Positions 6,073 to 13,163 of a DNA stretch of 16,866 bases are shown one piece after another (position 1 is the first letter of the stretch; each line of letters opens with the position of its first letter). The stretch is from Kiritimatiellia bacterium (GTDB taxonomy: Bacteria; Verrucomicrobiota; Kiritimatiellia; SLAD01). The DNA lies in NCBI GenBank assembly GCA_007128275.1, contig SKXR01000025.1, positions 1 through 16,866 on the forward strand. The letters run 5' to 3'. Made by a program: the position numbers and the translations under genes. Below the pieces are notes generated by a model. That model was not told where the DNA came from. It did not search any database and saw nothing but the letters and a program-made list of their open reading frames with translations.

Positions 6073-7920
6073 ATGTGCGGAATAGTTGGGATCATTGGTC
6101 CATCGGTGTCACGCGAAGCGATCAGGCAGGGCATGTCCGCCCTCGCCCACCGCGGCCCGGACGACGAAGGGCTGTTTCTGGATGACGATCTCGGCGTCGG
6201 ATTCGGCCATCGCCGGCTGGCCATCATGGACCCGCCCGGCGGGCATCAGCCCATGCTGGACCTGGAACAGACCGTCGTACTCGCGTACAACGGCGAAATT
6301 TACACGCCACCCGCTCTGCGCCGGGATCTCGAAGCGTGGGGTTACCCCTTTCAAACACACAGCGACTCCGAATACATCATCGCGCTCTACAAACGGTACG
6401 GAACGGACTTTGTACAGCACTTGCGCGGCGAATTCGCTTTTCTGCTGCTGGACCGCACCCGTCGAAGCCTGTACGCCTGCCGGGACCGTTTCGGCATCAA
6501 GCCCCTGATGCTCTGCCGTACCGGGGATAATGGATGGGTTTTCGCTTCAGAAGCCAAGGCCCTCTTCGCCGCCGGCGCCTGCAAACCGGAGATCGACTGG
6601 CCCGGCTACATGAACGACGAAAACCGTACCCTGTTCCGGGGCGTATACGACCTGCCGCCGGCCTCCCTCCTTCTCCTCGACCTCGATTCCGGCCGCGCGC
6701 AAAACACAACCTACTGGAAACCGGACTTCCCCGCACAGTATCCCGCCGATTCGCCCGGCATCGACGACATCGACCGGGAGCTGACCGAAGCCGTTCAACT
6801 CCGCTTGAAAGCCGATCTGCCCGTGGGCGTCTATCTAAGCGGCGGCCTGGACTCGTCGCTGGTCGCCGCCAAAATGGCCTCGATTGTGCAACAACCGCTC
6901 AACGCGTTTACGGTGGCCTTCACGGATGCACCACATCCCTACAACGAGTTCCCGCGTGCAGCGCGAACCGCCGCACACCTGGGCCTCAATCATACGTCGA
7001 TCAAGATCACGCAAGATGATTTGTGGAACGGGTTGGAGGATTGCCTGTGGCATACCGAAGCGCCCATCCCGAATCTTGCGCCGGTGGGCAAATTGCTGCT
7101 CGCAAGAGGCACTAAAAAGCAGGTGTCGGTCGTCCTCACGGGAGAAGGTGCGGATGAGGTGTTTCTCGGCTATTCGGATTTCCGGAAACACGCACGACGA
7201 CGTGCGGGAACCCGCATTCGCGCCCGCAGTGAGGCCGCATTGTGCGGATGTCTGGTCCGCGCCTGTTTGCGGAACGGATTCCGACGCCGTGAGCGCAACC
7301 GCACATGGACGGACCTGCTCGGGAGCGATCTGAACGACAGCAGCCAGCAGAAAAATCGGCACCCGCTGGTCACACTTCAATACCGACGCTTCATCACCCA
7401 TTTGCGGCGGATCATTCTTCCAGCGTATAGCGACCGGATGGAAATGTCGCACGGATTGGAAGGCCGACTGCCCTTTCTGGACCATCACCTCTTCGAGATC
7501 GCCAAACGGATCCCGCCCGAACAACTCATGGGCAACGGCGAAGGGAAAGCGGTATTACGCCAATTGGCCCGGAAATATTTACCGGAGGAAATCGCAAACG
7601 CGCCCAAGTGGCCCTTTTCCTCGCCGGACACGGCATTTGATCCGGCACAGGCAACGCCCGCTCAACAAGCCCTTCAAGCGCGTCATCTGTCGAGAAGCTC
7701 CATTGAGTCGGCCGATCTTTTCCGCTGGCAGGCCATTCGGTTCCTGCTCGTACTCCGTCGCTGGCGAAAAGTTCGACGCCGCATCGACCGCTGGCTCTTT
7801 ACCGTGTGCTGTCTCCAGATCCTTCACGCCCACTTTTGCACGACAGTGCTCGTGCGGAAGCAGAGAGGCTACGGCGAAAGGGACAGAGAAGTAGCGCAGA
7901 ACGCAACGCAATATGTTTAA
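6073..7920 (+). CDS. asnB: Asparagine synthetase, glutamine-hydrolysing
   Basis: This 615-residue cytoplasmic enzyme makes asparagine from aspartate, glutamine and ATP. The N-terminal Ntn glutaminase domain starts with the nucleophile Cys2 (MCGIVGIIG) and has RGPDDEG (28-34), HRRLAIMD (47-53) and AYNGEIY (71-77). The synthetase domain carries the PP-loop SGGLDSS (256-262) and GEGADEVFLGY further on. The ATG at 6073-6075 is fixed by the need for Cys2; the frame is open upstream to 5872, but that extension overlaps lexA and is not credible. AGGAG at 6054-6058 is 14 bases before the ATG, unusually far. The middle carries a basic stretch (about 377-405), and the last ~45 residues after RWRKVRRRIDR look unlike the family, perhaps a recently gained tail. 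A paralogue acting in surface or secondary-metabolite synthesis is possible, but no such genes are adjacent. Confidence 0.92.
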   Translation: MCGIVGIIGPSVSREAIRQGMSALAHRGPDDEGLFLDDDLGVGFGHRRLAIMDPPGGHQPMLDLEQTVVLAYNGEIYTPPALRRDLEAWGYPFQTHSDSEYIIALYKRYGTDFVQHLRGEFAFLLLDRTRRSLYACRDRFGIKPLMLCRTGDNGWVFASEAKALFAAGACKPEIDWPGYMNDENRTLFRGVYDLPPASLLLLDLDSGRAQNTTYWKPDFPAQYPADSPGIDDIDRELTEAVQLRLKADLPVGVYLSGGLDSSLVAAKMASIVQQPLNAFTVAFTDAPHPYNEFPRAARTAAHLGLNHTSIKITQDDLWNGLEDCLWHTEAPIPNLAPVGKLLLARGTKKQVSVVLTGEGADEVFLGYSDFRKHARRRAGTRIRARSEAALCGCLVRACLRNGFRRRERNRTWTDLLGSDLNDSSQQKNRHPLVTLQYRRFITHLRRIILPAYSDRMEMSHGLEGRLPFLDHHLFEIAKRIPPEQLMGNGEGKAVLRQLARKYLPEEIANAPKWPFSSPDTAFDPAQATPAQQALQARHLSRSSIESADLFRWQAIRFLLVLRRWRKVRRRIDRWLFTVCCLQILHAHFCTTVLVRKQRGYGERDREVAQNATQYV

Positions 7921-8030
7921 TTAGAACGCTTTACACATATTATTTTAATTGCGTGGGAACCCAAAAGCATGCACAGGCAGAAGGTTTCGACCGTAAGCAA
8001 TTAACTCGGCATCGGGTAATCATGCCCGCA

Positions 8031-8082
8031 GTTTCTATGTCCCTATTTGTCCTTGTCTTTGTTTCTATGTCCCTATTTGTCC
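8031..8082 (+). repeat. Two direct copies of a 22-bp repeat with core CCCTATTTGTCC
   Basis: Copies at 8031-8052 and 8061-8082 are identical over 22 bases (GTTTCTATG, then the core CCCTATTTGTCC preceded by T). A third copy, identical over 21 bases, lies at 8874-8894 beyond the toxin gene, and even the bases before copies 1 and 3 match (CCGCA). The three copies have the same orientation and bracket the toxin-antitoxin genes. REP-like or transposon-end sequence is a possible origin, but no transposase gene is present here. Confidence 0.93.
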
Positions 8083-8095
8083 CGGAACCTGAAAC

Positions 8096-8119
8096 CCCAG
8101 CGGCGATTCTTTCGCTGGG
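8096..8119 (+). other. Perfect 7-bp stem-loop next to the 22-bp repeats
   Basis: CCCAGCG (8096-8102) pairs with CGCTGGG (8113-8119) around a ten-base loop. No T-tract follows, so it is not a standard terminator. Its position directly beside repeat copy 2 suggests it is part of the same repeat element, as REP or IS200/IS605-type ends often include a hairpin. That link is inference. Confidence 0.5.
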
Positions 8120-8228
8120 CGGGCGGCACAAACTTGACGATTGGGACGGTTCGCAGTAGCGTTGGTAAGCATTAACGGCAGTAAGTCTATGGGCGGGAGA
8201 GCCCACGGGAAGACATTGAGCCGGGCCT

Positions 8229-8243
8229 GACAAATAGGGGAAG
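8229..8243 (+). promoter_or_regulatory. Antitoxin ribosome-binding site overlapping an inverted repeat core
   Basis: GACAAATAGGG (8229-8239) is the exact reverse complement of CCCTATTTGTC in the upstream repeat copies (8041-8051 and 8071-8081) and in the downstream copy (8883-8893). Its GGG runs into GGGGAAG (8237-8243), the likely Shine-Dalgarno sequence five bases before the antitoxin ATG. An RNA containing an upstream copy and this site could pair over 11 bases and hide the ribosome-binding site. Confidence 0.6.
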
Positions 8244-8248
8244 AACGT

Positions 8249-8470
8249 ATGGAAATCGCCGTCCTGGAAAACGAAGCAATGAAACTTTCCGTGATGGAGA
8301 GAGCCGTGCTCGCCGATCGCCTCGTGCAAACCTTGGGAGTGATTGACGAGCACGTTATGAAGGCTTGGGCGGATGAAGGCGAGCGGCGATTGGCCTCGTT
8401 CAAATCCGGCGAAATAAGCGCTTTGGACGGGGAAAGCCTGGTCCAATCCTTGCGGAAAAGCCACGGATGA
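8249..8470 (+). CDS. Addiction-module antitoxin (PF09720-type)
   Basis: This 73-residue acidic protein matches the layout of the putative addiction-module component family, the unstable antitoxins of ParE/RelE-type toxins. It shows LSVMERAVLADRLVQTLG (about 14-31; family consensus is LxxxERxxLAxxLLxSL), then a helix with KAWADEGERRLASFKSGEI and a short tail VQSLRKSHG. The antitoxin binds and neutralises the toxin encoded next to it and may repress the operon, though the family is small and often lacks an obvious DNA-binding domain. Its TGA overlaps the toxin ATG (ATGA, 8467-8470), which ties translation of the two. GGGGAAG lies five bases before the ATG. The module sits between repeats and a tRNA gene, a usual place for mobile cargo. 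Confidence 0.9.
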   Translation: MEIAVLENEAMKLSVMERAVLADRLVQTLGVIDEHVMKAWADEGERRLASFKSGEISALDGESLVQSLRKSHG

Positions 8471-8766
8471 ACTACCGGATCCTGTCGGTTGCGGCCGAGG
8501 ACTTGACCGAGGCGATCGGATTCTATGAGCGCCAAAGCAGCGGCCTGGGGGCGCAATTCCTGGACGAATACGAAGCCACCCTCCGGCGAATATGGGATTG
8601 TCCTGAAGCATGGACCGCGATCAGTCCGAACCAGCGTCGCTGTCTTCTCCGACGATTCCCATTTGCAGTCCTTTACTCCCATGCCGGCGACGAACTCTTC
8701 GTCACCGGCGTCATGGACCTGCGCATGGACCCCAAGAGACAGAAAGACCGGATGCGGAACACATAG
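8467..8766 (+). CDS. ParE/RelE-superfamily toxin
   Basis: This 99-residue basic protein belongs to the ParE/RelE toxin fold (PF05016-type). Features are YRILSVAAEDLTEAIGFYERQSSGLGAQFLDEYEATLRRI in the helical hairpin, then a beta-sheet core with RRCLLRRFPFAVLYSHAGDELFVTGVMDLRMDP. The RRFPFAVLY and VMDLRxDP motifs are typical of ParE-like members paired with PF09720 antitoxins. ParE toxins inhibit DNA gyrase whereas RelE toxins cut mRNA on the ribosome; sequence alone does not decide between them, although the ParE branch looks nearer. The gene is full length, and the start codon overlaps the antitoxin stop. It looks intact, so the module is probably functional. Confidence 0.9.
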   Translation: MNYRILSVAAEDLTEAIGFYERQSSGLGAQFLDEYEATLRRIWDCPEAWTAISPNQRRCLLRRFPFAVLYSHAGDELFVTGVMDLRMDPKRQKDRMRNT

Positions 8767-8873
8767 GGGGTTGTGTTCATCGTCACCGACCGGGCCTGGG
8801 CGTCAATCACGCCCGCCATGCAAAGCGCCGCCATCCCCAGCGCCCAGCCATGTTCTCAGGAGCGTGGCCGCAA

Positions 8874-8905
8874 TTTCTATGTCCCTATTTGTCCTCTATT
8901 TGTCC
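8874..8905 (+). repeat. Third copy of the 21-bp repeat plus a partial copy
   Basis: The copy at 8874-8894 is identical over 21 bases to those at 8032-8052 and 8062-8082. It is followed immediately by a partial copy, CTATTTGTCC (8896-8905). It lies 107 bases after the toxin stop and 35 bases from the encoded CCA end of the tRNA-Leu gene. With the upstream copies it frames a segment of about 860 bp that holds only the toxin-antitoxin genes. Confidence 0.93.
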
Positions 8906-8939
8906 TTTTCATTTATTGAGTTATTTCGTGCTAATGCTG

Positions 8940-9025
8940 TGGTGCCCGGGGCGGGAGTCGAACCCGCATGACCTTACGGTCGAGGGATTTTAAGTCCCTT
9001 GCGTCTGCCATTCCGCCACCCGGGC
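8940..9025 (-). tRNA. tRNA-Leu (anticodon UAA), CCA encoded
   Basis: This is an 86-nt type II tRNA. The acceptor stem pairs GCCCGGG (9019-9025, complement) with CCCGGGC (8944-8950), discriminator A at 8943 and CCA encoded at 8940-8942. The anticodon loop is CUUAAAA within an AGGGA/UCCCU stem, so the anticodon is UAA and it reads UUA (and UUG by wobble). A long variable arm (GACC/GGUC stem) and the GGUUCGACUCC T-arm are present. It points leftward, with its 3' end facing the toxin-antitoxin pocket. tRNA 3' ends are common integration sites, but I found no second copy of the 3' end in this window. Confidence 0.97.
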
Positions 9026-9043
9026 TTATTGACCGGCCAATAA
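9026..9043. other. Near-palindrome directly upstream of tRNA-Leu
   Basis: TTATTG (9026-9031) and CAATAA (9038-9043) are exact inverted arms around ACCGGC, giving an 18-bp near-palindrome with one mismatch. It touches the 5' end of the tRNA on the minus strand. It could be an operator, or a hairpin marking the 5' processing edge of a transcript that starts in the deacetylase gene. Confidence 0.5.
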
Positions 9044-9075
9044 GATCGCTGTCCTTTCGATACCCGAAAAGGGGG

Positions 9076-9087
9076 CGTTGCGCAACG
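9076..9087 (-). terminator. Perfect 12-bp palindrome after the deacetylase gene
   Basis: CGTTGCGCAACG is a perfect palindrome that starts about 10 bases after the deacetylase stop on the minus strand, and is followed there by CCCCCTTTT. It may be a weak transcription end. The stem has no room for a proper loop and the T-run is short, so this is a tentative call. Confidence 0.3.
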
Positions 9088-9097
9088 ACGTTGTTCG

Positions 9098-10045
9098 TCA
9101 CCGATTCCCGAAAATCAGTTCCCGCACGTGCGCGGTGACCGCCGCGGCTAGGCCATGCAAGTTGTAGCCGCCTTCCAATACGGAAATAAGTCTATTTCCG
9201 GCATGGTCCGCCGCCAGCTTCATCATGAACGCGGTCAGATCCCGGTAATCCCGGTCCGTAAGCTCAAAGTGGCCCAGCGGATCGTCGACCCGCGAATCAA
9301 ATCCGGACGATACGAGCACGAGTTCCGGACGAAACGATTCCATGGCGGGCGCCAAACTATTCTTGAACGCCCCCATGATCTCGGCGCGCCCTGCACCGGC
9401 GGGAAAACACACGTTCATCGTGCTCCCTTTCCCCGCGCCCTTTCCGGTCTCTTCCGCCCATCCCGTGAACGGATACAACGGCGCCTGATGCGTGCTGAAA
9501 TAGAAGACGGACGGGTCCTCGTAGAATATGTCCTGCGTCCCGTTGCCGTGATGCACGTCCCAATCCACGATCAACACACGCTTCACGCCGTGACGCTGCT
9601 GCGCATACCGCGCGCCCAGCGCCACGTTGTTGAAGATGCAGAAGCCCATGCTCCGATGGGACGTGGCATGATGCCCCGGTGGGCGCACCGCACAAAACGC
9701 GTTGCGCGCTTCACCGCCCAACACGGCGTCCACGGCGCGGAACACGGCGCCCACCGCGTATTGCGCCACTTCATACGAACGGAACGAGATCGCCGTATCG
9801 CCCGTGCTGACCTGGGTCATACCGCTCTGGATTTCATGGCGCACCTGCGCAATGTAATCGGGGTCATGACACCATGCCAGCTCTTCCTCCGTCGCCTTGC
9901 GCGGGGAGAGCGGGAGCGCCATATCCAGCAGCCCCTCGTTCTGGAGCGCCCGGAACACGGCGTCGAATCGTTCCGGCGATTCCGGATGATTCCAGCCGGG
10001 ATCATGATGCTTGCTGATCGGATCGACTATGAGCGCGGTGGGCAT
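9098..10045 (-). CDS. Histone deacetylase family protein (class II-like zinc deacetylase)
   Basis: This 315-residue protein belongs to the arginase/deacetylase fold that includes HDACs, acetylpolyamine amidohydrolases and AcuC. Catalytic features are RPPGHHAT with the His125-His126 pair, IVDWDVHHGNGTQDIFY with zinc ligands Asp163 and His165, SSGFDSRVDDPLG with the third zinc ligand Asp250, and EGGYNL with Tyr294. The EGGYNL form and the GFDS context point to the class II (HDAC6-like) branch. Bacterial members deacetylate small molecules or proteins; the substrate is not clear. The ATG at 10043-10045 is preferred because MPTALIVDP starts the first strand. A TTG start at 10088-10090 would add 15 residues encoded mostly by heptamer repeats. 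No Shine-Dalgarno sequence precedes the ATG. It follows gcvP on the same strand after about 150 bp. Confidence 0.92.
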   Translation of the reverse strand: MPTALIVDPISKHHDPGWNHPESPERFDAVFRALQNEGLLDMALPLSPRKATEEELAWCHDPDYIAQVRHEIQSGMTQVSTGDTAISFRSYEVAQYAVGAVFRAVDAVLGGEARNAFCAVRPPGHHATSHRSMGFCIFNNVALGARYAQQRHGVKRVLIVDWDVHHGNGTQDIFYEDPSVFYFSTHQAPLYPFTGWAEETGKGAGKGSTMNVCFPAGAGRAEIMGAFKNSLAPAMESFRPELVLVSSGFDSRVDDPLGHFELTDRDYRDLTAFMMKLAADHAGNRLISVLEGGYNLHGLAAAVTAHVRELIFGNR

Positions 10046-10051
10046 GGGAGG

Positions 10052-10195
10052 AATGGTTAATGGTTCATGGTTGATGGGGATGGGTGCCAAGTCTTAGGTT
10101 GTAGTTTTTGAGCGGAGACACTTCAACCTAAAACCTACAACCTATAACCCGGAAACGGACCCCCAATCCCCCAAAACCATTAATTATCAACCATT
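10052..10195. repeat. Nested heptamer inverted repeats (array e) between gcvP and the deacetylase gene
   Basis: Outer arms: AATGGTT, AATGGTT, CATGGTT, GATGGGG (10052-10079) against AACCATT, AATTATC, AACCATT (10175-10195). Inner arms: TAGGTTG, TAGTTTT (10095-10108) against CAACCTA, AAACCTA, CAACCTA (10124-10144). The inner loop starts with TTGAGCG (10108-10114), the same loop word as in the lexA-dinB hairpin. The outer right arm begins within the TGA stop of gcvP (10195-10197), and the outer left arm ends six bases before the deacetylase ATG. The RNA could fold into a two-tier hairpin. It leaves no room for a normal ribosome-binding site of the deacetylase gene. Confidence 0.88.
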
Positions 10196-13065
10196 CACGC
10201 AAACGCCGACATCGGCGGACACGAACACACCAAATGGCGGTCGCCGTAGGTATTGTCGATACGCCCGACGGCGGGCCAGAATTTATAAGCGCGCACAAAC
10301 GGCAACGGATACGCGGCCTGCTCGCGCGTATACGGGTGCGCCCAGTCGTCGGAAGCCATTTCCTCCGCCGTATGGGGCGCATTGCACAGGACATTATCGC
10401 CCCGATCCGCTTCGCCCACCATGATGGCCTGGATTTCACCATGAATCGCAAGCATGGCGTCACAGAACCGGTCCAGCTCCTCCTTCGACTCGCTCTCCGT
10501 GGGCTCAATCATCATCGTGCCCGGCACGGGCCAGGACACCGTCGGGGCATGAAACCCGTAATCCATCAGGCGCTTGGCCACATCCGTTTCCGTGATCCCC
10601 GCGGACTCCTTGAACGGACGTACATCAAAGATCAATTCATGCGCAACCCGATCGCTGCGCCCCGTATAATGCACGTCAAAATGGGTTTCCAAACGGTGCT
10701 TGATGTAGTTGGCGTTGAGAATCGCCACCCGTGTCGATTCGGCCACACCGCGCGCGCCGAGCAACCGCACGTAGGCGTAGGAGATCAGTAGAATACTCGC
10801 GCTCCCCCACGGCGCGCCCGATACCGCCGTGATGCCGCGATCCAAGCCCATGTCCACCACGGGATGGCGCGGCAAATACGGCGCCAGATGAGCGGCCACC
10901 GCGATGGGGCCCATGCCCGGCCCGCCGCCGCCGTGCGGAATCGCAAACGTTTTGTGCAAATTCAAGTGACACACATCCGCACCGATCAACGCCGGTGACG
11001 TTAAACCGACCTGTGCGTTCAGGTTTGCGCCGTCCAGATACACCTGCCCGCCGTGCGCATGCACCATCTCGCACACATCCCGTATCCGTTCTTCGAAGAC
11101 GCCGAATGTGGAGGGATACGTCACCATCAGCGCGGCCAACGTATCCTTGTGCAACGCCGCCTTCGCCTTCAGATCCTCCATATCAATGTACCCATCCTCG
11201 TCACACGCCACCACCACGACTTTCATACCCGCCATGATCGCCGAAGCAGGATTCGTTCCGTGCGCGGACGAAGGGATGAGCGCCACATGCCGGTGCGGCT
11301 CGCCCCGGTCACGGTGATACGCGCGGATGGCGAGCAGGCCGGCGTACTCGCCTTGCGCTCCCGAATTCGGTTGCAGGGAAACCGCATCCAACCCGGTCAT
11401 CTCACGGATGTACGTCTCAAGCTCCTCCACGATGTACCGGTATCCCTGCGCCTGGTCCTGAGGCACAAACGGGTGCAGCCGGCTGAACGCCGGCCACGAC
11501 ACGGGAATCATCTCCGCCGCCGCGTTGAGTTTCATCGTGCAGGAACCCAACGGAATCATGGACGTGTCGAGCCCGACATCTTTCCGTTCCAGCCGCTTGA
11601 TGTACCTCATCATTTCCGTTTCGGAATGATGCGTGCGGAACACCGGATGCGTCATGAAATCGGACCGGCGCTGTAAGCGGTCGGGAATGGCGGAACCGGA
11701 ACCCGTCAACACCGACGCATCGGGCGCACGCGCGCCGACCGCTTCGGCGAAGACATCGAGCACCGCCTGCACATCGGCTTGCGTGGTGGTCTCGTCGAAC
11801 GAGACGCCCACCGCGCCGTCTGCGAAATAGCGCAGATTCATCTCCGCCTTCAGCGCGGCCGCGCGAATCGGTTCCGCCTGATCGGTCACCACCTGAAGCG
11901 TGTCGAAGTAGTGGTCGTTCGACTGCGCATAGCCCAACGCGCTCAACCCTGCGCTCACGGTTCCCGTCAAGGTGTGTATACGGCGGGCAATGGCCTTCAG
12001 CCCTTCCGGACCGTGATAGATCCCGTACATCGCCGCCATGTTCGCCAACAACGCCTGCGCCGTGCAGATGTTGGACGTGGCTTTCTCGCGGCGGATATGT
12101 TGCTCGCGCGCCTGCAACGCCAGCCGATACGCGTGCGCGCCGTGCTTGTCCACGGAGACGCCGACAATACGGCCGGGCACATCCCGCTTAAACGCATCGC
12201 GAGCGGCGAAAAACGCGGCGTGCGGGCCGCCGTAACCGAGCGGCACCCCGAACCGTTGCGCGCTGCCATACACAATGTCCGCGCCCATCTCGCCCGGCGG
12301 CATCACCAGCGTCAACGCCATGAGATCCGCGCCGACCGCCACCTGCGCGCCCGTCTCGTGGGCGCGCGCAATGAACGCGCTCCAGTCTTTCAAGGCGCCG
12401 CGATCATCCGGATACTGCACCAACGCCCCGAAAACCCGCGGCGTGAATTCCATCTGTTCCACGTCGCCGATCACCAGTTCAATGCCCAATGGTTCCGCGC
12501 GCGTTCCCAGCAATTCCAACACCTGCGGGAAACAGCGATCGCTCACCAGAAACCGGGACGCGTCCGGATCGACTTTGCCGCGGCGCCGCACCCGGTGCAG
12601 CAGGGTCATCGCCTCCGCCGCCGCCGTCGCCTCGTCGAGCAGCGACGCGTTCGCGATTTCCATGCCCGTCAGATCCATGATCATGGTCTGGAAATTCATC
12701 AGCGATTCGAGACGGCCCTGGGAGATCTCCGCCTGATAGGGCGTATACGGCGTGTACCACGAAGGATTCTCAAACAGGTTCCGTTGAATCACCGGCGGGG
12801 TCACGCAGTCGTGGTACCCCATTCCAATAAAGGTCTTGAAAAGTCGGTTCTTCGCCGCGATTTTTTCCAGACGCACAAGAAACGCATGTTCACTTTCGCC
12901 CTCGGGCAGATCCAGCGGGCGGTCCATCCGAATGGCGGGAGGAACCGCCTCCTTCATCAGGGCGTCCATCGAGTCCACGCCCAACGCGCGCAGCATCTCG
13001 GCCTGATCGTCCGGCCCCGGCCCGATATGCCGCGCCGCAAAGCTTCCCGTGTAGTCTCCGTTCAT
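10195..13065 (-). CDS. gcvP: Glycine dehydrogenase (decarboxylating), fused P-protein
   Basis: This 956-residue PLP enzyme decarboxylates glycine and passes the aminomethyl group to lipoyl-H-protein. Both halves are present in one chain: the N-terminal half opens with FAARHIGPGPDDQAEML and contains FIGMGYHDC and ASLLDEATAAAEAM; the C-terminal half has IPLGSCTMKLN, LQPNSGAQGEYAGLLAIRAYH and SAHGTNPASA. The PLP lysine is Lys705 in HLNLHKTFAIPHGGGGPGMGP. The length (about 950) is that of the fused form rather than the split gcvPA/gcvPB form. The ATG at 13063-13065 begins the conserved FAARHIG segment; a longer frame to 13218 looks unconserved. A GGAGAGAGGG stretch lies upstream as a loose Shine-Dalgarno sequence. 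I looked for a glycine riboswitch in the 240-bp leader and saw none. It is separated from gcvT by about 10 kb. Confidence 0.97.
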   Translation of the reverse strand: MNGDYTGSFAARHIGPGPDDQAEMLRALGVDSMDALMKEAVPPAIRMDRPLDLPEGESEHAFLVRLEKIAAKNRLFKTFIGMGYHDCVTPPVIQRNLFENPSWYTPYTPYQAEISQGRLESLMNFQTMIMDLTGMEIANASLLDEATAAAEAMTLLHRVRRRGKVDPDASRFLVSDRCFPQVLELLGTRAEPLGIELVIGDVEQMEFTPRVFGALVQYPDDRGALKDWSAFIARAHETGAQVAVGADLMALTLVMPPGEMGADIVYGSAQRFGVPLGYGGPHAAFFAARDAFKRDVPGRIVGVSVDKHGAHAYRLALQAREQHIRREKATSNICTAQALLANMAAMYGIYHGPEGLKAIARRIHTLTGTVSAGLSALGYAQSNDHYFDTLQVVTDQAEPIRAAALKAEMNLRYFADGAVGVSFDETTTQADVQAVLDVFAEAVGARAPDASVLTGSGSAIPDRLQRRSDFMTHPVFRTHHSETEMMRYIKRLERKDVGLDTSMIPLGSCTMKLNAAAEMIPVSWPAFSRLHPFVPQDQAQGYRYIVEELETYIREMTGLDAVSLQPNSGAQGEYAGLLAIRAYHRDRGEPHRHVALIPSSAHGTNPASAIMAGMKVVVVACDEDGYIDMEDLKAKAALHKDTLAALMVTYPSTFGVFEERIRDVCEMVHAHGGQVYLDGANLNAQVGLTSPALIGADVCHLNLHKTFAIPHGGGGPGMGPIAVAAHLAPYLPRHPVVDMGLDRGITAVSGAPWGSASILLISYAYVRLLGARGVAESTRVAILNANYIKHRLETHFDVHYTGRSDRVAHELIFDVRPFKESAGITETDVAKRLMDYGFHAPTVSWPVPGTMMIEPTESESKEELDRFCDAMLAIHGEIQAIMVGEADRGDNVLCNAPHTAEEMASDDWAHPYTREQAAYPLPFVRAYKFWPAVGRIDNTYGDRHLVCSCPPMSAFA

Positions 13066-13151
13066 AAATTCTGCATCCCTCTCTCCGCGGCTCGTTCCCC
13101 CGTGCAAATCTCTTGGGAGTCTAATAGCGCTACCCCTTTTTGCAAGAGCAA

Positions 13152-13163
13152 GTATGGCCATAC
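13152..13163. promoter_or_regulatory. Perfect 12-bp palindrome in the gcvP leader region
   Basis: GTATGGCCATAC is a perfect palindrome located 87 bases upstream of the gcvP ATG and 143 bases upstream of the divergent outer-membrane protein gene. On the minus strand TATTAG, a possible -10 element, lies some 25 bases downstream of it. Its place between divergent genes fits an operator for a dimeric regulator, but a 12-bp palindrome can arise by chance and no regulator gene is adjacent. Confidence 0.4.

Larger units (their letters stand above)
7921..8248. other. Intergenic region before the toxin-antitoxin module; repeat-rich, no gene seen
   Basis: The first 60 bases after asnB are AT-rich. Two direct copies of a 22-bp repeat lie at 8031-8052 and 8061-8082, in 30-bp register. 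They are followed by a perfect 7-bp stem-loop (CCCAGCG 8096-8102 with CGCTGGG 8113-8119, ten-base loop). GACAAATAGGG at 8229-8239 is an inverted copy of the repeat core and runs into the antitoxin ribosome-binding site. Open frames crossing the region overlap these repeats and asnB and look spurious. I see no convincing promoter. Confidence 0.7.

Noticed and set aside
10046..10090. Longer deacetylase start at TTG 10088-10090
   Set aside because: The added 15 residues come mostly from heptamer repeats, while the conserved fold begins at ATG 10043-10045.
13066..13140. Possible glycine riboswitch upstream of gcvP (GGAGAGAGGG on the minus strand)
   Set aside because: Only the short GGAGAG start is similar. 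The conserved internal segments of the glycine aptamer and its tandem arrangement are not found.
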